In this document: positions 50,669 to 60,697 of the stretch, piece by piece | Position numbering within the stretch: position 1 is the first letter of the stretch | Layout: the number at the start of each line of letters is the position of its first letter | Origin: Rhodopseudomonas palustris HaA2 | Lineage (GTDB): Bacteria > Pseudomonadota > Alphaproteobacteria > Rhizobiales > Xanthobacteraceae | DNA length: 64,000 nt | Assembly (NCBI RefSeq): GCF_000013365.1 | Contig: NC_007778.1 | Span: 434,001-498,000, forward strand | Direction: 5' to 3' | Notes under the pieces: generated by a model | Told to the model about the DNA's origin: nothing | The model's database searches: none | The model's input: only the letters and a program-made list of their open reading frames with translations | Position numbers and translations under genes: made by a program

Positions 50669-52117
50669 TCAGGCGTCGATCAGCTCGCGATACAGCCGGG
50701 CGTAATGCTGCGCCGGGTTCTTCCACGACACGTCGGTGGTCATGCCGTTGATTTGAAGGTTGCGCCAGGCGGCGTGGTCGGCGTGGAGCGCGGCGGTCTT
50801 GGTCAGCGCCTTCGCCAGCATCTGCGCGGTCACCGGCGAGAACTGCACCCCGGTCGCGACGCCTGTGGCGATCGCCATCTCGTTGGCGTCCACCACCGTA
50901 TCGGCGAGCCCGCCGACCCGCGCCACCACCGGCACCGCGCCGTAGCGCAGCGCGCAGAGCTGGGTCAGGCCGCAGGGCTCGAACCGCGACGGCACCAGCA
51001 GCGCGTCGGCGCCGGCCTGGATCTGGTGCGCCAGCGCTTCGTCATAGCCGATCACGGCGCCGACCTGCCCCGGGTATTTCAGCGCCGCGGCGCGAAAACC
51101 CTGTTCCAGCGGCGTATCGCCGGCGCCGAGCAGCGCCAGCTGCGCGCCCTCGGCCAGCATTCCCGGCAGCACGTCGAGCAGCATATCGAGGCCCTTCTGC
51201 CAGGACAGCCGGCTGATCACGCCGTACAGCAGCGCATCCGGTGCGTTGCGCAGGCCGAAGCGGCTCTGCAGCGCCTGCTTGTTGCGGGCGCGCGCCCCGA
51301 TCGTCTCGATGTCGTAGGTCGCGGGGATCAGTTCGTCGGCCGTGGGATCCCAGACCCTGGTGTCGATGCCGTTGAGGATGCCGCTGAGCCGGTCGGCGCG
51401 CAGCCGCAGCAGGCCTTCGAGCCCCATGCCGGCATCCGGGCCCTGAATCTCCAGCGCGTAGGTCGGCGACACCGTGGTGATGCGGTCGGCGAGTTGCAGC
51501 CCGGCCTTCAGATAGCCGATGCCGCCGTAATACTCGACGCCGTCGAGGCTGAAAGCGCGCTCGGGCAGCCCGATCCTGGTCAGCAGCTCATAGGGAAACT
51601 GGCCCTGATAAGCGAGATTGTGGATGGTAAAGACGCATTTCGGCGCCGGCCGGCCGCTATAGGCCAGATAGGCCGGCACCAGGCCGGTCTGCCAGTCGTG
51701 CGCGTGCAGAATGTCCGGCGCATAGCCCAGCAGCAGGCCCTGCCCGATCGCGGCCCCGGCCTGCGCCAGCGCGGCGAAGCGCAGGGCATTGTCGGGCCAG
51801 TCCTTGCCGTCGGGGCCCACATAGGGATTGCCGGGGCGGACATAGAGATGCGGCGCGTCCAGCACCAAGAGCTCGAGTTCGTCGCAGCGCGCCGCCAGCA
51901 GCCGCGCGCTGCCGCCGAAGAAATCCGCGAAGCTGTGGACCTGTTGCGGGTTCTCGATGCCGCCGAGCACCGCCGGATAGCCCGGCACCAGCGTGCGCAT
52001 CGCGATGCCGTGCGGCTTCAGCGCGGTCGGCAGCGCGCCGGTGACGTCGGCGAGGCCGCCGGTCTTGATCAGCGGGAAGATTTCCGATGCGATCGACAGC
52101 GCCGTCAGCGCGCTCAT
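50669..52117 (-). CDS. glgA: Glycogen synthase
   Basis: ADP-glucose-dependent GT5 glucosyltransferase of 482 residues. The N-terminus [25 protein letters not shown] holds the ADP-glucose KTGGL motif; the C-terminal GT-B half has [21 protein letters not shown] and [37 protein letters not shown]. The ATG at 52117 overlaps the glgC stop (ATGA), so it is translationally coupled downstream of glgC. The longer frame to 52549 runs through glgC and was rejected. Confidence 0.96.
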   Translation of the reverse strand: MSALTALSIASEIFPLIKTGGLADVTGALPTALKPHGIAMRTLVPGYPAVLGGIENPQQVHSFADFFGGSARLLAARCDELELLVLDAPHLYVRPGNPYVGPDGKDWPDNALRFAALAQAGAAIGQGLLLGYAPDILHAHDWQTGLVPAYLAYSGRPAPKCVFTIHNLAYQGQFPYELLTRIGLPERAFSLDGVEYYGGIGYLKAGLQLADRITTVSPTYALEIQGPDAGMGLEGLLRLRADRLSGILNGIDTRVWDPTADELIPATYDIETIGARARNKQALQSRFGLRNAPDALLYGVISRLSWQKGLDMLLDVLPGMLAEGAQLALLGAGDTPLEQGFRAAALKYPGQVGAVIGYDEALAHQIQAGADALLVPSRFEPCGLTQLCALRYGAVPVVARVGGLADTVVDANEMAIATGVATGVQFSPVTAQMLAKALTKTAALHADHAAWRNLQINGMTTDVSWKNPAQHYARLYRELIDA

Positions 52118-53376
52118 TGGTCGAGCCTGTCGATCATCGGCTGGGTGATCAGGCAGATGCCGCTGTCGGTGCGCCTGAATCGCCTGGCGTCGAGCTCGGG
52201 GTCCTCGCCGACCACCAGCCCGTCCGGGATCCGCACTTCGGCATCGACCACCACGTTCTTGAGCCGGCACGAGCGGGCGATGTCCGCATAGGGCAGGATC
52301 ACCGCGCCCTCGACCTGCGAATAGGAGTGCACCCGCACGCCGGTGAACAGCAGCGTATGCCGCAACGCCGCGCCGGAGATGATGCAGCCGCCCGACACCA
52401 GCGACGACACCGCCTCGCCGCGGCGGCCGTCCTTGTCGTGGACGAATTTCGCCGGCGGGGTGATCTCCCCATAGGTCCAGATCGGCCATTCGCGGTCGTA
52501 CAGATCGAGCTGCGGCACGATGTCGGTGAGGTCGATATTGGCGGCCCAATACGCATCGACGGTGCCGGCGTCACGCCAGTAGCTGGTGTCCTCGGCATGC
52601 GAGCGGCGGCAGGATTTGTCGAAATGATGCGCGACCGCTTTGCCGTGCTGGACGATGTAGGGGATGATGTCCTTGCCGAAATCGTGCGACGAGTTCGGAT
52701 TGGCGGCGTCGCGATGCAATTCCTCGATCAGGAATTTGGTGTCGAACACGTAGATGCCCATGCTGACCAGCGCCCTGTCGGGCTTGCCCGGCATCGCCGG
52801 CGGGTCGGCGGGCTTCTCCAGGAAGCTCTGGATCACGTCCTTGGCGTCGACATGCATCACGCCGAAGGCGGTCGCCTCGCTGCGCGCCACTTCGAGACAG
52901 CCGACGGTGACGTCGGCGCCCTGCTCGACGTGCTGCTGCAGCATCTTCTCGTAGTCCATCTTGTAGACGTGGTCGCCGGCCAGGAGCACGATGAACTTCG
53001 GATCGTAGCTCTCGATGATGTCGATGTTCTGATACACCGCATCGGCCGTTCCCCGATACCACATGTCGTCGGAGACGCGCTGGCTCGCTGGCAGGATGTC
53101 GAAGCTTTCGTTGCGCTCCGGCCGGAAGAAGTTCCAGCCGCGCTGCAGATGCCGGATCAGGCTGTGCGCCTTGTATTGCGTCGCCACCGCAATGCGGCGG
53201 ATGCCGGAATTCAGCGCATTGGACAGCGCGAAATCGATGATGCGCGATTTGCCGCCGAAATACACCGCCGGCTTGGCGCGGCGATCGGTCAGCTCCATCA
53301 ACCGGCTGCCGCGGCCCCCTGCCAGCACATAGGCCATGGCGTGGCGGGCGAGCGGAGCGGTAACACCGTTACTCAT
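52114..53376 (-). CDS. glgC: Glucose-1-phosphate adenylyltransferase
   Basis: Makes ADP-glucose, the committed step of glycogen synthesis, and is normally allosterically controlled. The 420-residue protein has [44 protein letters not shown] with the pyrophosphorylase and activator-site motifs, [16 protein letters not shown], and a C-terminal left-handed helix ([22 protein letters not shown]). The ATG at 53376 ([21 protein letters not shown]) was chosen. It leads glgC-glgA on the minus strand; the 291-bp gap upstream (53377-53667) holds no gene and presumably its promoter. Branching and debranching genes are not in the window. Confidence 0.96.
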   Translation of the reverse strand: MSNGVTAPLARHAMAYVLAGGRGSRLMELTDRRAKPAVYFGGKSRIIDFALSNALNSGIRRIAVATQYKAHSLIRHLQRGWNFFRPERNESFDILPASQRVSDDMWYRGTADAVYQNIDIIESYDPKFIVLLAGDHVYKMDYEKMLQQHVEQGADVTVGCLEVARSEATAFGVMHVDAKDVIQSFLEKPADPPAMPGKPDRALVSMGIYVFDTKFLIEELHRDAANPNSSHDFGKDIIPYIVQHGKAVAHHFDKSCRRSHAEDTSYWRDAGTVDAYWAANIDLTDIVPQLDLYDREWPIWTYGEITPPAKFVHDKDGRRGEAVSSLVSGGCIISGAALRHTLLFTGVRVHSYSQVEGAVILPYADIARSCRLKNVVVDAEVRIPDGLVVGEDPELDARRFRRTDSGICLITQPMIDRLDQ

Positions 53377-53667
53377 GAAGCCTCTCATTACTGCCGTCGC
53401 CGGCGGACGTTCCGGTTCACGCAATTCGTCGCATTCGATCCGCCCGCACCGGCGTACCATATTGCATCGCCGCAGTGTGACGGAGGCGACGAAGCGTTGC
53501 AATGGCGTGCGAGGTCCAACGGCGCGACGAAATGACGTGTTGGAGCACGGGTTAGTGCAATTCGCATGTCATGATTTGCGATGCCGCAAAGACGCAGATG
53601 GAATCGATCCATCTCGGCGATCCGCGATGATTGCATTTGCTTCCGCGCCACGCCGGCCGCCGGTCAC

Positions 53668-55992
53668 TCACGCCCTGATTCGCACCGGCACCGACTTGTT
53701 GGCCGGCGTCTTGGATTCCTTGTCGTGATGGGTCAGCGCGATCAGGGGATTCATCTCCGGATAATAGCCGCCGAGGCAGCCGTCCGGCAGCCGGAACGGC
53801 GTCACCTTCAGCGGGCCGACCTCGCGATGCAGGCCGTCTTCGGCATCGCTCTGCAGCCACACCATCTGGCCGTCGCGCAGACCCGATCGCGCGATGTCGT
53901 CCGGATTGATCAGCAGCACGTCGCGCCGGCCCTCGATGCCGCGCAGCCGGTCGTTCATGCCGTAGATCGTGGTGTTGAACTGGTCGTTGGAACGCATCGT
54001 CAGCAGCCGGTAGCGCCCCGGCGCATCGGCGAAGCCGGTCGCATTCGCCATCTGCGGGGTGGTGAACTCGGCCTTGCCGCTCTCGGTCTGCCAGATCCGC
54101 TCGCGGGCGTCGTTGCCCTTGTAGAACCCGCCGGGCGTAAACATCCGCGCGTTGAAGTCGTGGAACATCTCCGGATAGCTCTCCTCGATCAGGCCGCGCA
54201 CCAGACCGTAATCGCCGACCCAGTCGTCCCAGCGGACATTCGGATTCGACGGCAGCGTCGCCTTGGCGATGCCGGCGACGATCGCGAGTTCCGACATCAG
54301 ATGTTCGCTCGCCGGCGTGCGCAGCCCGATCGAGCCTTGAATGCAGCTGAACGTGTCTTCCATCGTCACCGCTTGAGGGCCGGTCGCCTGCAGGTCCTGC
54401 TCGGTGCGGCCGAGGCACGGCAGCAGATAGGCCGACTGGCCGTGGACCAGATGGCTGCGGTTGAGCTTGGTGGCGATCTGCACGGTGAGCTGCATCCGCG
54501 ACCAGGCCTTTTCCAGCACCGGCTGATCCGGGATGGCGCGGATGAAATTGCCGCCGAGCCCGATGAAGGCGTGCACCTTGCCGTCGAGCAGGCCGTGGCA
54601 GGCCTCGACCGTGTTCATGCCCTTGTCACGCGGCGGTTCGAAACCGAACTGCTCGGCCATCTTGTCGAGCGGCACCAGCTCCGGCTTCTCCGAAATGCCG
54701 ACGGTGCGCTGGCCCTGCACGTTGGAATGGCCGCGCACCGGCGAGATGCCGGCGCCCTCGCGGCCGATATTGCCGCGGAGCAGCAGCAGATTGAGCAGCA
54801 TTGCGATGTTGTCGAAGCCGTGGACGTGCTGGGTCAGGCCCATGCCGTAGACGCAGATGACGCGCTCGGCCTTCACATAGACCTCGGCCGCCTGTTCGAT
54901 CGCCGCGCGGGTCAGCCCCGATTCGGCTTCGATCTGCTGCCACGGCGTGGCGCGGACCTTGGCCTCGAATTCATCGAGCCCGTGGGTGTGGGCTTCGATG
55001 AAATCGACGTCCAGCACCCGCCTGTCGCCGCGCGCCTTGGCGGCGTCGTCGGCGGCGAACACGTGCTTGCACATCCCGGTCAGCGCCGCGATGTCGCCGC
55101 CGACCCTGAGCTGGTGATACTGGCTGGAGATCGGCGTCTCTTTGCCGGTCAGCATCTGGGTCGGGCTCTGCGGATTGATGAAGCTCTCCAGCGCACGCTC
55201 GCGCACCGGATTGAAGGTGACGATCGGCACGCCGCGCTTGGCGGCTTCCTGCAGCGGATGCAGAAAACGCGGGCTGTTGGTGCCCGGGTTCTGGCCGAAG
55301 AAGAACATCGCGTCGCATTTGGCCAGATCGTCGAACACCACGGTGCCGACGCCGACGCCGATCAGCTTCTTCAGCGCCACCGAGGTGGTCTCGTGGCACA
55401 TGTTGGAGCTGTCGGGCAGGTTGTTGTGGCCGTACAGCCGTGCGAACAGCGCGTACAGATACGACGTCTCCAGGCTGGCGCGGCCGGACGCGTAGAACAC
55501 CGCCGATGCCGGATCGATCGCGCGCAGATGCTCGGCGATGCCCTGGAACGCCTCGTCCCAGCTGCAGGGGACGTAGTGATCGGTGGCGGAATCGTAGCGC
55601 ATCGGATAAGTGAGCCGACCCTGCATTTCGAGATCGTAGTCGGCCCAATTGCGCAGCTCGGTGACGCTGTGCTCGGCGAAGAAGTCGGGCGTGCAGCGCT
55701 TGGTGGTCAGTTCCCACAGCGTCGCCTTGGCGCCGTTCTCGCAGAACTCGAAGGTGTGGTGATCGGCGGGCTTGGCCCAGGAGCACGACACGCACATGAA
55801 GCCTTTCGGCTTGTTCTGGCGCATCAGCGTCTCGATCACCGTCGGCGTATTCCATTCCTTGCCGAAGATCTGCGCGATGCCCTGCAGCGAGCCCCAGCCG
55901 CCGGCGGCACCGTCATATTCGACGGTCTGCCCGGAGTCGGGGAGGTCGGCTTCGTGAATTCGGGTGTCGACCTGAGTGTCTTCCTGGGCCAT
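53668..55992 (-). CDS. YdeP/FdhF-type molybdopterin oxidoreductase, alpha subunit
   Basis: Large Mo-bis-MGD enzyme of 774 residues starting MAQEDTQVDTRIHEADLP. It has the family (YdeP type) pattern: a short cysteine set C67, C70 and C84 near the N-terminus (GFMCVSCSW), the Mo ligand-like Cys199 in SSNMCHETTSVALKKLIG, the GHNNLPDSSN and QNPGTNSPRFLHPLQEAA stretches, and LRGNIGREGAGISPVRGHSNVQGQRT in the MGD-binding region. Formate dehydrogenase-like activity is annotated for the group but the true substrate is uncertain. The E. coli member is linked to acid resistance. No accessory subunit or fdhD is adjacent. It follows pfkB by 111 bp on the same strand. Confidence 0.82.
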   Translation of the reverse strand: MAQEDTQVDTRIHEADLPDSGQTVEYDGAAGGWGSLQGIAQIFGKEWNTPTVIETLMRQNKPKGFMCVSCSWAKPADHHTFEFCENGAKATLWELTTKRCTPDFFAEHSVTELRNWADYDLEMQGRLTYPMRYDSATDHYVPCSWDEAFQGIAEHLRAIDPASAVFYASGRASLETSYLYALFARLYGHNNLPDSSNMCHETTSVALKKLIGVGVGTVVFDDLAKCDAMFFFGQNPGTNSPRFLHPLQEAAKRGVPIVTFNPVRERALESFINPQSPTQMLTGKETPISSQYHQLRVGGDIAALTGMCKHVFAADDAAKARGDRRVLDVDFIEAHTHGLDEFEAKVRATPWQQIEAESGLTRAAIEQAAEVYVKAERVICVYGMGLTQHVHGFDNIAMLLNLLLLRGNIGREGAGISPVRGHSNVQGQRTVGISEKPELVPLDKMAEQFGFEPPRDKGMNTVEACHGLLDGKVHAFIGLGGNFIRAIPDQPVLEKAWSRMQLTVQIATKLNRSHLVHGQSAYLLPCLGRTEQDLQATGPQAVTMEDTFSCIQGSIGLRTPASEHLMSELAIVAGIAKATLPSNPNVRWDDWVGDYGLVRGLIEESYPEMFHDFNARMFTPGGFYKGNDARERIWQTESGKAEFTTPQMANATGFADAPGRYRLLTMRSNDQFNTTIYGMNDRLRGIEGRRDVLLINPDDIARSGLRDGQMVWLQSDAEDGLHREVGPLKVTPFRLPDGCLGGYYPEMNPLIALTHHDKESKTPANKSVPVRIRA

Positions 55993-56058
55993 GCCGCGCT
56001 CCTCGCGACGCGCAATGCGGCGTCGCGGAACACAACCGGCCGTCCCCACAACGGTTCC

Positions 56059-56078
56059 GGAGCGGCCTTGGCCGCTCC
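56059..56078 (-). terminator. Strong hairpin between pfkB and the molybdoenzyme gene
   Basis: GGAGCGGCC (56059-56067) and GGCCGCTCC (56070-56078) form a perfect 9-bp stem with a 2-base loop. It lies 26 bp past the pfkB stop. No T run follows on the minus strand, so it may be an RNA-processing or stability hairpin rather than a full terminator. Confidence 0.45.
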
Positions 56079-56103
56079 GCGCAATGTGAGCGCCGGGCGC
56101 GCG

Positions 56104-57042
56104 CTACAGCGGCTGGATCACCACCTCGGCGCTCAATCGTTCGACATCGGCCGGCCGGCACAATTCGGTGCCGTGCATGGTGAGCGACGCCGAGCCCGAA
56201 GCCAGCGCCAGCCGGAAGGCGTCCTCGATCGGCCGCCCCTTGGCCAGGCTGAAGGCGATCGCGCCGAGGAAACTGTCGCCGGCGCCGACGGTGGAGACCT
56301 GCGCGACCGGCAGCGCCGGCGAACGCAGCGCCTTGTCCTTGGTGACCAGCAGCGCGCCGAGATGGCCGAGCGACAGCGCGACGATCTCGACCTTGCCGGC
56401 GTCGATCTGCTGCCGCGCGGCGGCGACGTAGTCCTGATCATTGGCGAGCGGCCGGCCGGCCAATTCCTGCATCTCGCGCAGATTCGGTTTGATCAGCGTG
56501 ACGCCATGAGCGAGCGCGGCGATCAGCTGGTCGCCGGAGGTGTCGAGAAAGAACTGCGCGCCGATCCGCTTCGCCACCGCGGCGGCCTGGGCGTAGAAAT
56601 CATGCGGCACGCCGGGCGGCAGGCTGCCCGAGCCGACCACGATGGTCGGTGCCGGATCGGTCCCGCCGAGAATCTCCAGCAGCCCGCGCCACTCGCCCTC
56701 GGCCAAGGCCTCGCCCGGCAGCACGAAGCGGAACTGCTGGCCGGTCTCTGATTCCGTGACGGAGAAATCCTCGCGGGTCTCGGCCACCGCCTCGACGACG
56801 CGGCTCGGGATCTGCTCGCGGTCGAGCAGCGCGCGCAGCAGCCGGCCGGTGAAGCCGCCGGCCGGATAGATCGCCTCGACGTCGCCGCCGAACCGCTTCA
56901 CCACCCGCGCCACATTGATGCCGCCGCCGCCGGGATCACGCTGCTGCGCCGCGCAGCGCAGCTTGCGGCTCGGCACCATGCGGGCGACCGAGGTCGACAG
57001 ATCGATGGCGGGATTGGGCGTGAGGGTCACGATCTCGACCAT
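56104..57042 (-). CDS. pfkB: PfkB-family phosphofructokinase (6- or 1-phosphofructokinase type)
   Basis: Ribokinase-fold kinase of 312 residues. The N-terminus is MVEIVTLTPNPAIDLSTSVARMVPSRKLR, followed by the sugar-phosphate loop DPGGGGINVARVVKRFGG; the C-terminal signature VSTVGAGDSFLGAIAFSLAKG holds the catalytic Asp. The start (MVEIVTLTPNPAIDL) is typical of 6-phosphofructokinase 2 and 1-phosphofructokinase; the two cannot be separated here. The frame to 57291 is not used. A perfect FNR/FixK-type box is centred about 125 bp upstream of the start, so low-oxygen induction is likely. Confidence 0.9.
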   Translation of the reverse strand: MVEIVTLTPNPAIDLSTSVARMVPSRKLRCAAQQRDPGGGGINVARVVKRFGGDVEAIYPAGGFTGRLLRALLDREQIPSRVVEAVAETREDFSVTESETGQQFRFVLPGEALAEGEWRGLLEILGGTDPAPTIVVGSGSLPPGVPHDFYAQAAAVAKRIGAQFFLDTSGDQLIAALAHGVTLIKPNLREMQELAGRPLANDQDYVAAARQQIDAGKVEIVALSLGHLGALLVTKDKALRSPALPVAQVSTVGAGDSFLGAIAFSLAKGRPIEDAFRLALASGSASLTMHGTELCRPADVERLSAEVVIQPL

Positions 57043-57160
57043 CGGCGACGATCTCCAGTTCTGGCTTGCGGGGAATGAGGACCGGCGGACGGCACCGCCG
57101 GCTGCCGCGACGGGACGTCGGGCGGACGCCGCAGTCTCACGCGACCGCTCGCCGATGCCG

Positions 57161-57174
57161 TTGACACACGTCAA
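57161..57174. promoter_or_regulatory. FNR/FixK-type box between pfkB and the GH4 gene
   Basis: TTGACACACGTCAA is a perfect TTGAY-N4-RTCAA dyad. It is 119 bp upstream of pfkB (minus) and 142 bp upstream of the glycosidase gene (plus). At the usual -41.5 position it would give a pfkB leader of about 84 nt. AadR, FixK and FNR-type regulators govern anaerobic genes in Rhodopseudomonas. Confidence 0.7.
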
Positions 57175-57315
57175 CGCCGCGTCGTCGATGTGCGCTCCAC
57201 TCTTAACGGCTGCACGGCAGCCCGTTGCACGCGACTCAAACGCGCAGCGCTTCGGACGGATGACGCGTGAGCCCCGCCATTGGCGGCTCATCGCCGTGGG
57301 GGGATCGATCGCGCG

Positions 57316-58596
57316 ATGGCCAGAACGACCAGGATCGTGTTGCTCGGCGCCAGCAGTGCGTCATTCGGCCTCAGCATGTTGCGCGATCTGTTCGCCACGC
57401 CGGAGCTGCGCGGGTCGACGCTGGTGATGGTCGGGCTCGATGCGGCGAGGCTCGCGACCATGGCCGAGCTGGCGAAGCTGCTGAACGCGACGACCGGCGC
57501 CGGCTTCGTCATCGAACACACCACCGACCGCCGCGCCGCGCTGGACGGCGCAAGCTTCGTCATCAACGCCACCGCGATCGATCGCAACCGGCTGTGGAAG
57601 ATGGATTTCGAGGTGCCGAAGAAGCACGGCATCCGGCATCCGCTGGGTGAGAACGGTGGCCCCGGCGGATTGTTCTTCACGTTGCGGACGCTGCCGCTGG
57701 TGTTCGATTTCATCCGCGACATCGAGGAGCTTTGCCCCGAGGCGCTGTTTCTCAACTACTCCAATCCGGAAAGCCGCATCGTGCTGGCGCTCGGGCGCTA
57801 TTCGAAGGTGCGCTGCATCGGCCTGTGTCACGGCATCTTCATGGGCCGCGACGCCGTCGCCGACATCATGGGACTGCCGCGCGAGCGCGTCGAGGTGTGG
57901 GGCGCGGGGCTCAATCACTTCCAGTGCCTGCTGCAGATCCGCGACCGCCTCACCGGCGAAGACCTCGCGCCGCGGCTGCGCGCGGCGGAGCAGAGCTTCG
58001 ATCCCAATGCCTGGCGCTTCACCCGGCGGCTGTATCGCGCCTTCGGCCACTGGCTGACCTGCAGCGACGATCATCTCGGCGAGTATCTGGCTTACGGCTG
58101 GGAGGCCGGCGAGCGCGGCTATGATTTCGCCGGCGACGACCGCAGCCGCGTCGAGACCCTGGCGCAGATCGACGCCGTGCTGGCCGGGACGATGCCGATC
58201 CCACATTGGTGGACCGAGCCCTCGGGCGAGCGCGGCGCCGCGGTGATCGCCGCGATGCTGCACGACCAGAAGCGCTTCATCGAATCCGGCATCGTGATGA
58301 ACCGCGGCGTCATCCCCAATCTGCCGGCGGAGCTCGCCGTCGAGGTGCCGGTGACGGTCGACGCCGCCGGGGTGCATCCGGTGTCGCTCGGTCCACTACC
58401 AGATCCGATCGCCAAGCTGATGCTGATGCAGGCCAGCGTGCAGCAACTCGCGGTCGAGGCGGCGGTGCACGCCTCGAAAGAACTCGCGCTGCAGGCGCTG
58501 CTGATCGACCCGGTGGTCAACTCAGCGGTCGCCGCGGAAAAGATCCTCGACGAGCTGTGGGAGATCAACCGGCCCTATATCAGGGCGTGCGTGTAG
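57316..58596 (+). CDS. Family 4 glycoside hydrolase (alpha-glucosidase/galactosidase-like, NAD and Mn dependent)
   Basis: GH4 enzyme of 426 residues with an N-terminal Rossmann motif [21 protein letters not shown] for NAD. The metal/active-site motifs are [47 protein letters not shown] (Cys/His metal ligands) and [14 protein letters not shown]. These enzymes cleave by an oxidation-elimination-reduction cycle. Which glycosidic bond is cut cannot be inferred. No sugar transporter is adjacent; neighbours are the divergent pfkB and a downstream repeat. The ATG at 57316 was used. Confidence 0.88.
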   Translation: MARTTRIVLLGASSASFGLSMLRDLFATPELRGSTLVMVGLDAARLATMAELAKLLNATTGAGFVIEHTTDRRAALDGASFVINATAIDRNRLWKMDFEVPKKHGIRHPLGENGGPGGLFFTLRTLPLVFDFIRDIEELCPEALFLNYSNPESRIVLALGRYSKVRCIGLCHGIFMGRDAVADIMGLPRERVEVWGAGLNHFQCLLQIRDRLTGEDLAPRLRAAEQSFDPNAWRFTRRLYRAFGHWLTCSDDHLGEYLAYGWEAGERGYDFAGDDRSRVETLAQIDAVLAGTMPIPHWWTEPSGERGAAVIAAMLHDQKRFIESGIVMNRGVIPNLPAELAVEVPVTVDAAGVHPVSLGPLPDPIAKLMLMQASVQQLAVEAAVHASKELALQALLIDPVVNSAVAAEKILDELWEINRPYIRACV

Positions 58597-58618
58597 CGAT
58601 CCGCCGCCACGCTTGCTC

Positions 58619-58703
58619 CGTCATTGCGAGGAGCGCAGCGACGAAGCAATCCAGAGCGGCGTGCACAGAGCCCCTGGATTGCTTCGCTTCGCTCGCAATG
58701 ACG
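58619..58703. repeat. Intergenic inverted repeat (family D) after the GH4 gene
   Basis: CGTCATTGCGAGGAGCGCAG on the left and CGCTTCGCTCGCAATGACG on the right form the outer arms, with GCAATCCAG / CTGGATTGC inside. It lies in the convergent gap between the glycosidase and uspA. Confidence 0.8.
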
Positions 58704-58738
58704 GTCGAACGTTCGGCCCGAAGACCGAACGGCCGCCC

Positions 58739-59563
58739 TCAATGCGACATCAGCACCGGCACGGTCATCGACGACAGCATTTCGCGGGTGACGCCGCCGA
58801 GCACGAATTCGCGCAGCCGGGAATGGCCGTAGCCGCCCATCACCAGCAGGTCGGCGGAGCAATCCGCGACATGCGACAGGATCGCCCCGGCGACGCCGAT
58901 ATCCGGCGCGGTGATCATCTTGATGTCGAGCTTGATGCCGTGACGCGCCAGATGATTGGCCATCTCGATGCCGCGCAGCTCGTTGTCGTCGCGGACCTTG
59001 TGGTCGCGCACGATCAGCAGCTCGACCGCGCCGGCGCGGCGCAGCAACGGCCGCGCGTCGTTGATCGCGCGGGTGGCGGCGCGGCTGCCGTCCCAGCCGC
59101 AGATCACCCGGTCGAGCTTCAGCGGCGCCTTCTGGATATAGGGCACGATCAGCACCGGCCGGCCGGAATCGAACAGCACCTGTTCGATCAGCACCTCGTT
59201 GTCGGCGGTGTCGGGATCGGACTGCATGATCACCGACAGGTCGAATCGCCGCGCGATCCGCGGAAACCGGCCGGCGGTGCCGTAGGGCGTCTCCAGCAGG
59301 CGATGCTCCGCCGAGACGCCCTCGCGCTTGCAGGCGGCATCGAAGCGGTCGACGGCGGCGCGCGCCGCGGTCTCGTTCTCGGCCAGCATCTTGGTCAGCA
59401 CGTCGGAGGGGAAGTCCGGCATCGTGAAGGTCGGCAGCGACTCGTAGGCGAAGCAGACGCCGGCGACATGCGCGTCGAACGTCCGCGCGATCATGATCGC
59501 GACGTTGACGACCTCGTCGCGCGACGGGCTGCGTTCGAGATTGACGATGAGATCCTTGATCAT
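58739..59563 (-). CDS. Tandem universal stress protein (UspA domains)
   Basis: A 274-residue protein with two Usp folds. The first half (MIKDLIVNLERSPSRDEVVNVAIMIARTFDAHVAGVCF) has lost a clear ATP loop. The second half (VICGWDGSRAATRAINDARPLLRRAGAVELLIV) ends in the G-x2-G-x9-G-type loop VMGGYGHSRLREFVLGGVTREML, which suggests nucleotide binding there. Usp proteins accumulate under starvation and oxygen limitation. It lies 139 bp downstream of pcm on the same strand; a FixK-type box upstream of pcm may control both. Confidence 0.9.
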   Translation of the reverse strand: MIKDLIVNLERSPSRDEVVNVAIMIARTFDAHVAGVCFAYESLPTFTMPDFPSDVLTKMLAENETAARAAVDRFDAACKREGVSAEHRLLETPYGTAGRFPRIARRFDLSVIMQSDPDTADNEVLIEQVLFDSGRPVLIVPYIQKAPLKLDRVICGWDGSRAATRAINDARPLLRRAGAVELLIVRDHKVRDDNELRGIEMANHLARHGIKLDIKMITAPDIGVAGAILSHVADCSADLLVMGGYGHSRLREFVLGGVTREMLSSMTVPVLMSH

Positions 59564-59702
59564 GGTCGTGCTCCCCCTGGTTTGGCCGGTCGTCGTTGCG
59601 ACCGCCGGCGATCGATCCGCCGTGCGGCCGTGCGCCGATGCGGCTGTATAGCACTGCGGCGGACCGAAAGGGTCGGGCCGCAATGTCGCGCTGATGCATG
59701 CC

Positions 59703-60440
59703 TCATTTGCGCACCGTGGCGGGGCGGTCGGCCCGCGGCTCCGGCGCGACCGAGGCCCAGCCCTCGTCGCCGATCAGCGGCACGAAACGTACGTCGGCGA
59801 GCTGTTCGCAGCGGACATCGTCGACGCTTGTGCGGGTCAGCCGGACGAGCCGCTGGGCGGACTGATCGGCGCCGACCGGCATCACCAGCCGGCCGCCGAT
59901 CGCGAGCTGCGTCTTGAGCGATTGCGGCAGATGCGGCCCGCCGGCCGCCACCACGATCGCGTCGTAGGGCGCGCCCGGCGGCCAGCCGCGCGATCCGTCG
60001 CCCTGCCGGACCTGGACATTGCCGATGCCGAGCGCCGCCAGCGCCGCCGCGGCCTTGTCGGCGAGCGCGCCGATGCGTTCGATCGTGGTGACCTCGCCGG
60101 CGATCTGCGCCAGCACCGCGGCGGCGTAGCCGGAGCCGGCGCCGATTTCGAGCACGCGCTCGCCGCCGTTCAATTGCAGCGCCTCGATCATGGCGGCGAC
60201 GATGTAGGGCTGCGAGATGGTCTGCCCGTGGCCGATCGGCAGCGGCGAATCGTCGTAAGCGAGATCGCGCATCCGCTCCGGCAGGAACGCCTCGCGCGGC
60301 ACCTGGCGCATCGCCGCCAGCACCAGCGGGTCGCGGACGCCGCGCGCGCTGATCTGCTGGGCGACCATCCGCTCGCGTTGCGCGGCGAAGCTGGTCGCAT
60401 CGTCGCTGATCGGTGGATGCCGGGAGCCAGAAGCCGCCAT
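59703..60440 (-). CDS. pcm: Protein-L-isoaspartate O-methyltransferase
   Basis: SAM-dependent repair of isoaspartyl damage in ageing proteins. The 245-residue protein has the family starts MVAQQISARGVRDPLVLAAMRQVPREAFLP, the PIGHGQTISQPYIVAAMIEAL motif, motif I VLEIGAGSGYAAAVLAQIAG and the YDAIVVAAGGPHLP motif. The ATG at 60440 (MAASGSRHPP) has an N-terminal extension of about 25 residues. A perfect FixK/FNR-type box is centred about 95 bp upstream. surE, a frequent partner, is not nearby. Confidence 0.92.
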   Translation of the reverse strand: MAASGSRHPPISDDATSFAAQRERMVAQQISARGVRDPLVLAAMRQVPREAFLPERMRDLAYDDSPLPIGHGQTISQPYIVAAMIEALQLNGGERVLEIGAGSGYAAAVLAQIAGEVTTIERIGALADKAAAALAALGIGNVQVRQGDGSRGWPPGAPYDAIVVAAGGPHLPQSLKTQLAIGGRLVMPVGADQSAQRLVRLTRTSVDDVRCEQLADVRFVPLIGDEGWASVAPEPRADRPATVRK

Positions 60441-60528
60441 CGCAACCTCCCCTGATCGTCGACCCTGGCGCTGGTCGCCTGCCACGACCCGAGCCGGGCA
60501 AATCTAAGAAGCGGCGAGCCGGGCCAAA

Positions 60529-60542
60529 TTGATCCGCATCAA
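60529..60542. promoter_or_regulatory. FNR/FixK/AadR-type box between pcm and trxC
   Basis: TTGATCCGCATCAA is a perfect TTGAT-N4-ATCAA box. It is 89 bp upstream of pcm and 156 bp upstream of trxC. At -41.5 it would place the pcm transcript start near 60494 with a 54-nt leader. Confidence 0.75.
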
Positions 60543-60697
60543 GGCGCGGCGGAGCGCTGTTCCCGTGGCGACGCGCCCGCCGCATTGCGATTCGCGCGTC
60601 GCCGCGACAGCGCCGGCCGATTTCGCGCCGGCGCACGTCTTGGCGCTGTGGCATGCGCGCCCTAGATAACAGCTCGGCAATGACCGGGGTCCGTCAC

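Noticed and set aside
53581-56751. 1056-codon open frame opposite the molybdoenzyme and pfkB
   Set aside because: Same composition-driven shadow. It spans two genes and their intergenic gap on the opposite strand.
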